A stretch of 64,000 bases of DNA from Risungbinella massiliensis (GTDB lineage Bacteria > Bacillota > Bacilli > Thermoactinomycetales > Thermoactinomycetaceae). Shown here piece after piece: positions 7,975-15,751 of the stretch (position 1 is the first letter of the stretch; every line of letters starts with the position of its first letter). The stretch spans positions 811,394 through 875,393 of the forward strand of contig NZ_LN812103.1 of NCBI RefSeq assembly GCF_000942395.1, given 5' to 3'. Both the position numbers and the translations under genes were made by a program. The notes beneath the pieces are model-generated. The model was not told the origin of the DNA and made no database searches. It saw only the letters and a list, made by a program, of their open reading frames with translations.

Positions 7975-10484
7975 GATGGAAGATCCCAAATTTAGCATTA
8001 GTTGTATTAATCGGACCATCTGGTTCTGGGAAATCGACCTTTGCCAAGCGGCATTTTCGTCCGACAGAAATTTTGTCTAGCGATACGTTTCGTGGTCTTG
8101 TCTCGGATGATGAGATGAATCAAAGCGTCTCCAAAGAAGCATTTGCTGCCCTTCATTTTATTTTAGAGAAACGATTACAGATAGGGCGGCTTACCGTTGT
8201 CGATGCGACCAATCTCCGAGCGGATGCAAGAGCTGAGCTACGACAATTAGCCAAACAATATCATGTTCCTGTGGTAGCGATTGTGTTGGACCTACCTGAG
8301 TCTATCTGCCAAGCATGGAACAAACAACGAGGAGAGAAAGCTCTTCCCACTCGTGTGATTCGCCGGCATTCCCAGATTCTAAAACAAGAGATGAGCAAGA
8401 TTCGCAAAGAGTTTCGGGGACTTCTTCGTATTCGTAATGTAGAAGAATGGGAGGCAACAGAAATCGTGCGGGTACCACTTCACGTCGATCGTCGATATGA
8501 GGAAGGTCCATTTGACATCATCGGAGATGTTCATGGATGCGTAGACGAGCTTTTGGAGCTAATCGATCAGCTTGGATATTCATTAGAGCAACACAAAGAT
8601 GGCTATCAATTGACTCATCCAGATGTGCGTAAGTTGATCTTTGTAGGCGATTTAGTGGATCGGGGTCCAGATAGCCCAGCAGTTTTACGATTAGTACGAG
8701 ACTTGGTCATGAATGGACAGGCTCTGTGTGTGGTGGGCAACCATGATGATAAGCTTTTACGCAAACTAAAAGGTGGCAAGGTGAAAGTGCAACATGGGTT
8801 AGAGACCACCATGAAGCAACTAGCTGGAGCTTCTCAACAAGAACTAGAGCAACATCAGGAGTTTCTGGAGAACTTACCTCACCATCTAATGCTTGATCAA
8901 GGAAAACTAGTGGTAGCTCATGCTGGACTAAAGCAAGAATTCCACGGACGATCCTCAGGAGCTGTTCGTTCGTTTGCTTTATATGGGGAGACTACAGGTC
9001 AGTTAGATGAAGAAGGCTATCCTGTACGGCTAGACTGGGCATTAGATTATGCAGGAGAAGCTTTTGTTGTTTATGGACATACTCCCCAAGCGGAACCTTA
9101 TTGGTTAGGCAATACGGTCAATATCGATACAGGTTGTGTGTTTGGTGGGCGTCTGACGGCTTTACGTTATCCAGAGAAGACCATGGTTTCGGTTTCAGCG
9201 AAGCAAGAATACGCTAAGTATCGACGCTCCCTCCAAGCGGAACATTCAAATGAACTTAAAATTGGTGATCTAAAAGATAAACCTATTCTAACGCGGTACC
9301 TGCCGCCGATTCGTCTGAAAGAAAATCAGATTGCACCCGCATTGGAGATTATGAGTCAGCATACCGTTCATCCAAATTGGCTAATCTATTTGCCACCGAC
9401 GATGTCACCAACGGAGACATCTGATCTGCCGGATTATCTTGAGCACCCAAAAGAAGCTTTTCGATATTATCAAGAATTAGGGGTTCAAGAAGTAATCTGT
9501 GAAGAGAAACATATGGGATCACGAGCTCTTCTAGTTGTATGTCGTACTCCAGAGGTTGCTATTCGTCGTTTTCGAATGAAAGAACAAAGTTATGGAGTCA
9601 TCTACACCCGAACTGGACGTCCATTTTTCTCAGATCGCAAACGAGAGCAAGAGATTTTACAGCGTACTTCCGAAGCGATCTCCAAGTCTGGCTTATGGGA
9701 AGAGTTACAGACAGACTGGGTATTACTTGATGCAGAAATTCTCCCATGGTCTGAAAAAGCGATGGAGCTTTTGCGAACACAGTATGCTGCGGTTGGGGCA
9801 GCGGCAAATGCCTCCATGACTCGTTCGGTAGAAGTGCTTCAAAAAGCTAAAGGGAACGGATTGCCAGTAGACGAGCTTTTGAACAAGTATCAATCAAGAC
9901 AACATGCAAGCCAACAATTTGTCGCCTCCTATCAACCCTACTGCTGGGAAGTGGAATCAGTGGAAGATATTCGAATTGCCCCGTTTCATTTGTTAGCCAG
10001 CGAACGAAAAGTACACCACGATCGGGAGCACCTCTGGCACTTACATAAGATCGAGAGTTTTTGCAAACATGAATCTCTCCTCCAAGTTACCAATTACATC
10101 CAAGTAGATCTCCAAAATCAAGAGAGTATACAAGAAGCAATTGTAACTTGGAAAAAGTGGACTAGCTCGGATGGAGAAGGGATGGTTGTCAAGCCAAAGC
10201 AGTTTTTATGGAAACAAGATGCCGGTATCGTTCAACCAGCGATCAAAGTTAGGGGAAAAGAATACTTACGCATTATCTATGGTCCAGAGTATACGCTTCC
10301 TGAAAACTTAGAAAGACTACGTAAACGTAACGTTCGTCGTAAACGTTGGTTAGCGTTACAAGAGTTTTGTCTTGGATTAGAGGGATTAGAGCGTTTTGTT
10401 AACCAGGAACCACTTCGTAGAGTACATGAATGTGCCTTTGCGGTTTTAGCGTTCGAAACGGATCCAATTGATCCACGTTTGTAA
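7971..10484 (+). CDS. pnkp: Polynucleotide kinase-phosphatase-ligase Pnkp (RNA repair)
   Basis: Three-domain RNA repair enzyme of 837 aa, close to the 850-870 aa of the Clostridium thermocellum prototype. Kinase (about 1-170): P-loop LIGPSGSGKSTFAKRHF. Metallophosphatase (about 178-430): IIGDVHGCVDEL, FVGDLVDRGPDS, VVGNHDDKLLRK, YGHTP, removing 2',3'-cyclic phosphate ends. Ligase-type nucleotidyltransferase (about 475-837): EEKHMGSRALL with candidate adenylate-accepting Lys513, and GEGMVVKPK as a later motif. With Hen1 it heals and seals broken tRNAs, such as those cut by anticodon ribotoxins. All three active sites look intact. Confidence 0.96.
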   Translation: MRWKIPNLALVVLIGPSGSGKSTFAKRHFRPTEILSSDTFRGLVSDDEMNQSVSKEAFAALHFILEKRLQIGRLTVVDATNLRADARAELRQLAKQYHVPVVAIVLDLPESICQAWNKQRGEKALPTRVIRRHSQILKQEMSKIRKEFRGLLRIRNVEEWEATEIVRVPLHVDRRYEEGPFDIIGDVHGCVDELLELIDQLGYSLEQHKDGYQLTHPDVRKLIFVGDLVDRGPDSPAVLRLVRDLVMNGQALCVVGNHDDKLLRKLKGGKVKVQHGLETTMKQLAGASQQELEQHQEFLENLPHHLMLDQGKLVVAHAGLKQEFHGRSSGAVRSFALYGETTGQLDEEGYPVRLDWALDYAGEAFVVYGHTPQAEPYWLGNTVNIDTGCVFGGRLTALRYPEKTMVSVSAKQEYAKYRRSLQAEHSNELKIGDLKDKPILTRYLPPIRLKENQIAPALEIMSQHTVHPNWLIYLPPTMSPTETSDLPDYLEHPKEAFRYYQELGVQEVICEEKHMGSRALLVVCRTPEVAIRRFRMKEQSYGVIYTRTGRPFFSDRKREQEILQRTSEAISKSGLWEELQTDWVLLDAEILPWSEKAMELLRTQYAAVGAAANASMTRSVEVLQKAKGNGLPVDELLNKYQSRQHASQQFVASYQPYCWEVESVEDIRIAPFHLLASERKVHHDREHLWHLHKIESFCKHESLLQVTNYIQVDLQNQESIQEAIVTWKKWTSSDGEGMVVKPKQFLWKQDAGIVQPAIKVRGKEYLRIIYGPEYTLPENLERLRKRNVRRKRWLALQEFCLGLEGLERFVNQEPLRRVHECAFAVLAFETDPIDPRL

Positions 10485-10657
10485 TGACGTTCCTCCTATT
10501 TACCGTTTTAGAAAAGACATCTTACACAAAATATCGGAGTGAGCGAAGCTACAAGGGAAAGAAAGGTTCTGATTTTTGGTTTTGAATAGCTTCTAGTACA
10601 TTTCCATTACTTCCTACATATACATAGACAAAGCCCAGCTAGATGGGGGGAGTATGG

Positions 10658-10945
10658 ATGAAAATAACGGATTTACAGACCAAAGATGTGATCAATATTG
10701 CAGATGGACGAAAACTAGGGCAGATCCATGACTTAGATATTGACATGAGTAAAGGTGTGATTCGAGCCATCGTCATTCCAAGTGAAACAAGATTGTTTGG
10801 TTGGGTTTCTGGAGGCGAAGAATTTACCATTCCTTGGCGTCAAATCGTGAAAATTGGGTCTGATGTGATTTTGGTTCGTCTGGATTCGAAAACAGCAATA
10901 TCGTATTCTCGATCTACCAATATGTATGAGGAAGAAGATCGATAG
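10658..10945 (+). CDS. ymxH: YlmC/YmxH-family PRC-barrel protein
   Basis: A 95-residue PRC-barrel protein (MKITDLQTKDVINIADGRKLGQIHDLDIDM, then EEFTIPWRQIVKIGSDVILV when read in pieces). The family occurs in spore formers as YlmC and YmxH; mutants of relatives affect sporulation mildly, molecular role unknown. The open frame begins at ATG 10643, but ATG 10658 matches the family start and has GGGGGGAG 5 nt upstream. It sits at the ylmC position of the B. subtilis sigG-ylm cluster. Confidence 0.88.
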   Translation: MKITDLQTKDVINIADGRKLGQIHDLDIDMSKGVIRAIVIPSETRLFGWVSGGEEFTIPWRQIVKIGSDVILVRLDSKTAISYSRSTNMYEEEDR

Positions 10946-10958
10946 ACGTTTCTATAAT

Positions 10959-10995
10959 AGACCGTTTTAATTCAAAAAAAGACGGTCTTTTTTTG
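10959..10995 (+). terminator. Terminator after ymxH
   Basis: AGACCGT / ACGGTCT stem with a 16-nt AT-rich loop and eight T residues. Confidence 0.9.
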
Positions 10996-11003
10996 TGCCT
11001 TTT

Positions 11004-11032
11004 TTGGGAGAGATCGATCTGTATGTTAAAAT
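11004..11032 (+). promoter_or_regulatory. Candidate SigA promoter of the pgeF-yggS-sepF operon
   Basis: TTGGGA (11004-11009), 17-bp spacer, TAAAAT (11027-11032), immediately after the ymxH terminator and about 125 nt before pgeF. Confidence 0.55.
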
Positions 11033-11157
11033 AAGAGAATAGTAAAGTTAAGATTACATAAGTGTGCAATCCACTATTTGTGAAGCAAAATGGTAGTAAG
11101 ACCACCATGTTTGCTTACCATAAGTTTTCATAGCTCACTCGAAGGAGGACAGAAAAA

Positions 11158-11982
11158 ATGGAGCCATTTCAGTATCAAATACTAGAAGGAATTCCTTTTT
11201 TTCGTTTAACCGCTTGGGAAAAGAAATATCCTCATCTAGTGGCAGGGTTTAGCGCCAGAGTGAAAGAAAGAGATAATTATCAACAAAATTATGCTTTGCA
11301 TGTAGGAGAGAATCCAGAGCAGGTATTAGATAATCGACAAAAATTATCTGATGCCCTTGGAATGTCACTATCATCTTGGACTTGTGGAGAACAAGTTCAT
11401 GGTGTCTCCATTCAAGAAGCAAAAGCTTCTGATAGAGGGAAAGGGAATCGCTCTCGTACTGATGCATTTGCTGATACGGATGGGCTTTTGACTGATCAGG
11501 AAAACCTTTTGTTGGCAGCCTACTATGCAGATTGTGTTCCATTATATTTTTATAGTCCAGATCTAGAAGTGGTGGCAGTGGCACATGCTGGTTGGAAGGG
11601 AACTGTTGGCAAGATTGGGCCCAATATGATCGAAGAATTGGTTCGACGTGGTGCAAATCGGGAACAGATAGAAGTGGCGATCGGTCCTTCGATCGGATCT
11701 TGCTGCTATGAGGTGGATGAGAATGTAATAAATCCACTGAGAGAAGCCCTTAGCAAAGATCCATCTGAAGAGATTGCTAAACCTACAGATAAGAGTCACT
11801 GGAGACTGGATCTTAAGCTAGCCAATCGTGAGCTGTTTCGACTAGCAGAGATCCCCGATCGTAATATTTTGGTTACATCATACTGTACAAGCTGTGAAGA
11901 TTCCTTTTTTTACTCCCATCGGAGAGATCATGGAGATACAGGACGAATGGTTGCACTGATTGGAAAGAGGAATAAGTCATGA
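11158..11982 (+). CDS. pgeF: Peptidoglycan editing factor PgeF (laccase-domain, YlmD)
   Basis: Laccase-domain/DUF152 protein of 274 aa. Conserved pieces: WTCGEQVHGVSI, TDGLLTDQENLLLAAYYADCVPL, VAHAGWKGTV, IGPSIGSCCYEV and a Cys/His end EDSFFYSHRRDHGDTGRM. Homologues cleave or correct wrongly made muropeptide precursors (PgeF) and act on purine nucleosides (YfiH); Zn or Cu is held by Cys/His residues. ATG 11158 follows GAAGGAGGAC. It overlaps yggS by 4 nt and is in the ylmD-ylmE-sepF order of B. subtilis. Confidence 0.93.
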   Translation: MEPFQYQILEGIPFFRLTAWEKKYPHLVAGFSARVKERDNYQQNYALHVGENPEQVLDNRQKLSDALGMSLSSWTCGEQVHGVSIQEAKASDRGKGNRSRTDAFADTDGLLTDQENLLLAAYYADCVPLYFYSPDLEVVAVAHAGWKGTVGKIGPNMIEELVRRGANREQIEVAIGPSIGSCCYEVDENVINPLREALSKDPSEEIAKPTDKSHWRLDLKLANRELFRLAEIPDRNILVTSYCTSCEDSFFYSHRRDHGDTGRMVALIGKRNKS

Positions 11983-12662
11983 AAACTGTTAGACAAAACT
12001 ATGAACAAGTCCAGACCAAAATCCGACAAGCCTGTGCTCGAGCAGGTCGAAATCCTCAAGAAGTACAAGTAGTGGCGGTTACCAAATACGTCGATTTGGA
12101 AACTACCAAAGAAACCTTAGATGCTGGGATCCTTCATATTGGGGAGAGCAAAGTTCAAGATGGGATCCCAAAATGGAAGGAACTAGGTGATCGTGGCACG
12201 TGGCATTTTATTGGTCACTTACAACGAAAAAAAAGTAAAGACGTAGTAGGACGATTTCGTTATCTCCATTCTCTAGATCGCCTCTCGCTTGCAGATGAGT
12301 TAGAGCGACGTCTAGAAGTGATAGGAGACGAACTAAATGTATTTATCCAAGTAAATATCTCAGGGGAAGAGACAAAATACGGAATTTCTCCAAAAGAATT
12401 AGAAGATTTTGTGCAAGCGATGTCGAAGTATAAATTTATAAAGCCGATCGGTTTAATGACGATGGCTCCTCATACCGAAAATCAGTCCCTGATTAGGGAG
12501 ATTTTCCAAGAATTAAAATATCGTCAAGTCCAAATACAAAATACGGTTCTACCAACACTCTCGGAACTCTCCATGGGAATGTCTCAAGATTATGAGATTG
12601 CTGTGGAAGAGGGCGCGACCTTTGTCCGACTTGGTTCCACCTTGACGGGAGGGAGACCGTGA
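11979..12662 (+). CDS. yggS: YggS/YlmE PLP-binding homeostasis protein
   Basis: A 227-residue single-domain alanine-racemase-fold protein that binds pyridoxal phosphate without racemase activity and buffers the PLP pool. PLP Lys lies in VVAVTKYVDLET; other family motifs are LHIGESKVQDG, WHFIGHLQRKKSK, IQVNISGEETKYG and SMGMSQDYEIAVEEGATFVRLGS in pieces. It shares ATGA with pgeF and precedes sepF by 28 nt. Confidence 0.95.
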   Translation: MKTVRQNYEQVQTKIRQACARAGRNPQEVQVVAVTKYVDLETTKETLDAGILHIGESKVQDGIPKWKELGDRGTWHFIGHLQRKKSKDVVGRFRYLHSLDRLSLADELERRLEVIGDELNVFIQVNISGEETKYGISPKELEDFVQAMSKYKFIKPIGLMTMAPHTENQSLIREIFQELKYRQVQIQNTVLPTLSELSMGMSQDYEIAVEEGATFVRLGSTLTGGRP

Positions 12663-12690
12663 GTAGGTGGGAAAAGAGGAGGAACGAGAA

Positions 12691-13113
12691 GTGACTATCA
12701 AAGATCGCTTCTTACATTTTTTAGGAATGAATGATGATGAAGAATATTACGAAGAGATCGTTGAACAACAGCCAGAGGCAGCAACCGCTTCACCACAATC
12801 TACAAAAGGGAAGAGTAATATCGTGTCTATCCACACTCAAAAAAATATTCGACTCGTCTTAATAGAGCCCCGTACTTTTGAGGAAGTGAATGAGATCAGT
12901 GATCATCTAAAAAGTCATCGACCTATTGTAGTCAATCTACATCGTTTGCGTCGTGATCATGCACAACGAATCATTGATTTTCTGAGCGGAACCGTATATG
13001 CTCTTGGGGGACATGTTCAAAAGCTCGGTCCGCATATATTTATCTTTACTCCTGCAAATGTAGACGTTCAAGGAAGTATTACGGAGATTCTACAAGACGA
13101 CTCTTTTCAATAA
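12691..13113 (+). CDS. sepF: Cell division protein SepF
   Basis: SepF, about 140 aa, bundles FtsZ filaments and anchors them to the membrane. N-terminal amphipathic membrane-targeting helix (VTIKDRFLHFLGM), an acidic and Gln/Ser linker, then the C-terminal SepF fold (RLVLIEPRTFEEVNEI, VNLHRLRRDHAQRIIDFL, GTVYALGGHVQKLG, IFIFTP). The frame opens at GTG 12667, but GTG 12691 is preceded by AGAGGAGGAA at 6-7 nt and gives the usual short helix start. The FtsZ partner is at the left edge of the window. Confidence 0.94.
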   Translation: MTIKDRFLHFLGMNDDEEYYEEIVEQQPEAATASPQSTKGKSNIVSIHTQKNIRLVLIEPRTFEEVNEISDHLKSHRPIVVNLHRLRRDHAQRIIDFLSGTVYALGGHVQKLGPHIFIFTPANVDVQGSITEILQDDSFQ

Positions 13114-13142
13114 GCAATAGAATTCGGGGTGACTCGTAGCAC

Positions 13143-13433
13143 ATGACAGTCGTTACCATATCGAATGCGATCGTATGGATTTTTGAAATCTATCGATATG
13201 CATTGATCTTTTACTTTATCTTGTCTTTTTTCCCACAAGCCGGACAGGTTCCGCTTACACGATATCTTGCGATGGTTACAGAACCATACCTTGCTATATT
13301 TCGTCGCTTTATTCCGCCGATTGGTATTTTGGATCTCTCTGCGCTTGTTGGATATATTGCAACATATTTCGTTCAGAGTGGTGTCATTTCGGTTGTAGTA
13401 TGGATTTATGAATTAATAGGGAAGGTTTCGTGA
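13143..13433 (+). CDS. yggT: YggT/YlmG membrane protein
   Basis: A 96-residue YggT-family membrane protein with two main hydrophobic helices (around 5-28 and 65-92) and the conserved link RFIPPIGILDLSALVG. In cyanobacteria and plastids relatives influence nucleoid or thylakoid organisation and division; the bacterial role is unclear. ATG 13143 has only a weak GGGGTGA site. Its stop overlaps the ylmH start, within the sepF-ylmG-ylmH order. Confidence 0.9.
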   Translation: MTVVTISNAIVWIFEIYRYALIFYFILSFFPQAGQVPLTRYLAMVTEPYLAIFRRFIPPIGILDLSALVGYIATYFVQSGVISVVVWIYELIGKVS

Positions 13434-14212
13434 TGAAGAACCGTTCCCTTTTTGTGCATTTTGCTAAGGAAGAGCATGCTTTTGTAGAAAGAGCGTTTGA
13501 TTGGGTGCGCAAAGCTCTGGCTCATGATATTGTAACAACTCCGTTTCTTGACCCCCGGGAGCGAGACATCTTAGAATCATTAGTGAACCGCGAACAAGAT
13601 CTGCTTGTTCAGTCTCAGGGAGGAGCACCACATGCAGAAAGGCAACGCGTAGTCCTTGCTCCAGATTATGTCGTGGATATTCCGTTGGAAAAGTTTGGTT
13701 TGACTTTCTTTCGGGTTTTGACAGAGAGGGAAACGGAGCTCAAACATCCTGATGTACTTGGAGCATTGCTTGGACTAGGGATCCGTCGTGATAAATTGGG
13801 AGATATTTATTCAACCAAAGAGGGTGCGGATCTGGTCGTAGCTAGTGAATTAAAAGGGTTCTTTCTCACCGAACTTCAACAGATCGGAAGAGAACGGATT
13901 CGCATCGAAGAAATAGAGATGGATGAGTTATCCAAGCAACTAGAAGAGACCGAGGAAAAGTCCGTGACCGTTTCTTCGCTGCGGATCGATGTCGTCTTAA
14001 GTGCTGCTCATCGTTTGTCTCGTACTCTTTCGACAAGTATGGTCAAAAGTGGCAAGGCTAAGCTCAACTGGCGTATAGTAGAAGATCCCAGTACATTAGT
14101 AAATGAGGGAGACATGCTATCTTTACGACAATATGGCAGGATCAGAATAAGTGCCATAGAAGGTACTACTAAAAAAGGTCGAGTGATTCTCAAAATATCC
14201 TCCTTTAACTAA
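13433..14212 (+). CDS. ylmH: YlmH, S4-domain RNA-binding protein
   Basis: A 259-residue YlmH protein: N-terminal region, a YlmH-type RNA-binding fold in the middle (HPDVLGALLGLGIRRDKLGDI) and a C-terminal S4 domain (LRIDVVLSAAHRLSRTLSTS ... KLNW ... EGDMLSLRQYGRI). Recent work on B. subtilis links YlmH to ribosome-associated quality control, interesting here because rqcH is encoded at 46.3-48.0 kb. ATG 13433 is preferred over GTG 13430, with AATAGGGAAGG upstream. It overlaps yggT by one base. Confidence 0.92.
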   Translation: MKNRSLFVHFAKEEHAFVERAFDWVRKALAHDIVTTPFLDPRERDILESLVNREQDLLVQSQGGAPHAERQRVVLAPDYVVDIPLEKFGLTFFRVLTERETELKHPDVLGALLGLGIRRDKLGDIYSTKEGADLVVASELKGFFLTELQQIGRERIRIEEIEMDELSKQLEETEEKSVTVSSLRIDVVLSAAHRLSRTLSTSMVKSGKAKLNWRIVEDPSTLVNEGDMLSLRQYGRIRISAIEGTTKKGRVILKISSFN

Positions 14213-14312
14213 AAATTTCCATCTAATTTTGGAGATTCGTGTAGAAAGAGCAAAGGATATCTGTTAATATTGTCGAATAGAAGAGGCATGTAATTTTTAT
14301 GGAGGTGCGTTC

Positions 14313-15215
14313 ATGTTATCGCCTTACGATATACACAATAAGGAATTTAAGCGTTCATTCCGCGGATACGACGTTGACGAAGTGAACGATTTTTTAGACC
14401 AGATTATTAAAGATTTTGAGTTATTGACTCGTGAAAAATTAGAATTGGAAGCAGAAAATGAGCAGCTGCAAGCTGAATTAGAACGGGTAATGGAAAATGA
14501 TTCGATGTTTGCAACTGGTCCACAAGCTGCTCCAGAGCATTCTGCTCCACACGGACATTATCAAGAATCACCACAGCTACAACCACAAATGCCGCCACAA
14601 ATGCCACAACAAATGCAACAAACGATGCAACAACAAACGATGCAACAATCTACCGCAGCACTTGCTTCGATGGAACAAAGCATTCACAAATCGATTCGTG
14701 TGGCACAAGAAGTGGCAGAAGAAGTACGTCTGAACGCTAAGAAAGAAGCTGAATTGATCGTTCAAGAAGCCGAGAAAAATGCAGACCGAATTATTAACGA
14801 GGCTCTACAAAAAGCTCGTGCAATCCATAGTGAGCTTCTCGACCTCAAACAAAAAGCAACCATCTATCGTGCACGTTTCCGTAACTTGGTTCAATCTCAT
14901 TTGGATATCTTGGAAAACTCCGACTGGGAGTCTTTGGAAGAGATTGAAGGAGATTTAGAAGAGCATGGTAAGCAGTTAGAGCATCATGCAGAGCCAATCG
15001 ATACAACAAACCCAGATCTGATGATGGATCATCTTCATCATACTCTTCCGATGGACGAGCCTAGTTTTGGTGTTTCAGAGGACACCGACTTTGGCTTCAA
15101 CATCAACACGATGGAAGAAGTGGCACCAACATTCCTCGACGAATCACATGAAGAGGAGCGACCTCGTGAACTGCGTCGTACGAGTCGCAAGCTGAAGAAA
15201 AAAGCAATGTTCTAA
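14313..15215 (+). CDS. divIVA: Septum/pole-site protein DivIVA (long form with Q/M-rich insert)
   Basis: DivIVA marks negatively curved membrane at septa and poles. N-terminal lipid-binding domain (LSPYDIHNKEFKRSFRGYD; the Phe16-Arg17 pair matches the membrane-insertion pair of B. subtilis), a coiled coil, then an unusual Gln/Met/Pro-rich stretch at about residues 87-113, a second coiled coil (about 125-190) and an acidic C-tail ending in basic RTSRKLKKKAMF. At 300 aa it is almost twice the 164 aa of B. subtilis, nearer to actinobacterial Wag31 length. ATG 14313 has ATGGAGGTGCG. Possible scaffold for filamentous or branching growth (inference). Confidence 0.94.
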   Translation: MLSPYDIHNKEFKRSFRGYDVDEVNDFLDQIIKDFELLTREKLELEAENEQLQAELERVMENDSMFATGPQAAPEHSAPHGHYQESPQLQPQMPPQMPQQMQQTMQQQTMQQSTAALASMEQSIHKSIRVAQEVAEEVRLNAKKEAELIVQEAEKNADRIINEALQKARAIHSELLDLKQKATIYRARFRNLVQSHLDILENSDWESLEEIEGDLEEHGKQLEHHAEPIDTTNPDLMMDHLHHTLPMDEPSFGVSEDTDFGFNINTMEEVAPTFLDESHEEERPRELRRTSRKLKKKAMF

Positions 15216-15232
15216 TTTAGATAAATAAGCAA

Positions 15233-15273
15233 AACGTTCTTTTGGACAAAATCTAAAAGAACGTTCTTTTTTT
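15233..15273 (+). terminator. Terminator after divIVA
   Basis: AACGTTCTTTT / AAAAGAACGTT stem with an 11-nt loop and seven T residues. Confidence 0.92.
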
Positions 15274-15283
15274 GATCATGATG

Positions 15284-15312
15284 TTAACATTCCTCAAAAA
15301 AACGTATATAAT
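15284..15312 (+). promoter_or_regulatory. SigA promoter of the ileS T-box leader
   Basis: TTAACA (15284-15289), 17-bp spacer, TATAAT (15307-15312): near-consensus promoter placed just before the T-box leader. Confidence 0.85.
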
Positions 15313-15335
15313 ATTACTACTTGAAAAATACATCA

Positions 15336-15588
15336 AATAAGAGCATGGAAAGGGAAGAGTAAGAGACGTACTTCTTGCATAGCGAGTTAGGGAGAGTGGG
15401 AGCCTAACCAAGAAACGTTTTTGAAAATCGCCCTGGAGCTGTTACCTGAAATGGTGAGTAAGGTTAACCGTGTTATTCACGTTACGAATGAAAACAAGTG
15501 GTAAGGAATTTTATCATTCCTTACTATTAGGGTGGTACCACGAGAGTCCCTCGTCCCTAGCGGATGAGCGGGCTCTTTTTTGTTTCAT
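15336..15588 (+). ncRNA. T-box riboswitch leader (Ile) upstream of ileS
   Basis: The leader contains the T-box core AGGGTGGTACCACG (15529-15542) and a terminator AGAGTCCC ... GGGCTCT with seven T residues (15543-15585). In Stem I the segment GAAAATCGCCCTGGAGC places ATC (15427-15429) at the specifier, an isoleucine codon that agrees with ileS downstream. Uncharged tRNA-Ile should pair with specifier and T-box, favour the antiterminator and switch ileS on. Confidence 0.93.
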
Positions 15589-15751
15589 TCAAGCGAGTCT
15601 CCTATAAAGCTCGATGAATTCAAAAACTTAGGTTTGGATCCATTATCCGTGAGAACCCGATTGGTTAACTAACATGAAGTGGTGGATGAAAGAAAATATC
15701 CACTAAAATGAAGTTCACTTTATTGTTTGGATACAAAAGGAGGAGAAAGAG

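Noticed and set aside
7250-8047. Minus-strand open frames of 98-100 codons inside hen1 and pnkp
   Set aside because: Shadows of strongly coding plus-strand genes; no ribosome sites, no family likeness.
11249-11737. 162-codon minus-strand open frame within pgeF
   Set aside because: Opposite to a well-conserved gene with clear motifs; composition is that of an antisense frame (His/Leu/Ser-rich).
14497-14765. His/Asn/Cys-rich small frames over the Q-rich part of divIVA
   Set aside because: Out-of-frame readings of CAA/ATG repeats.
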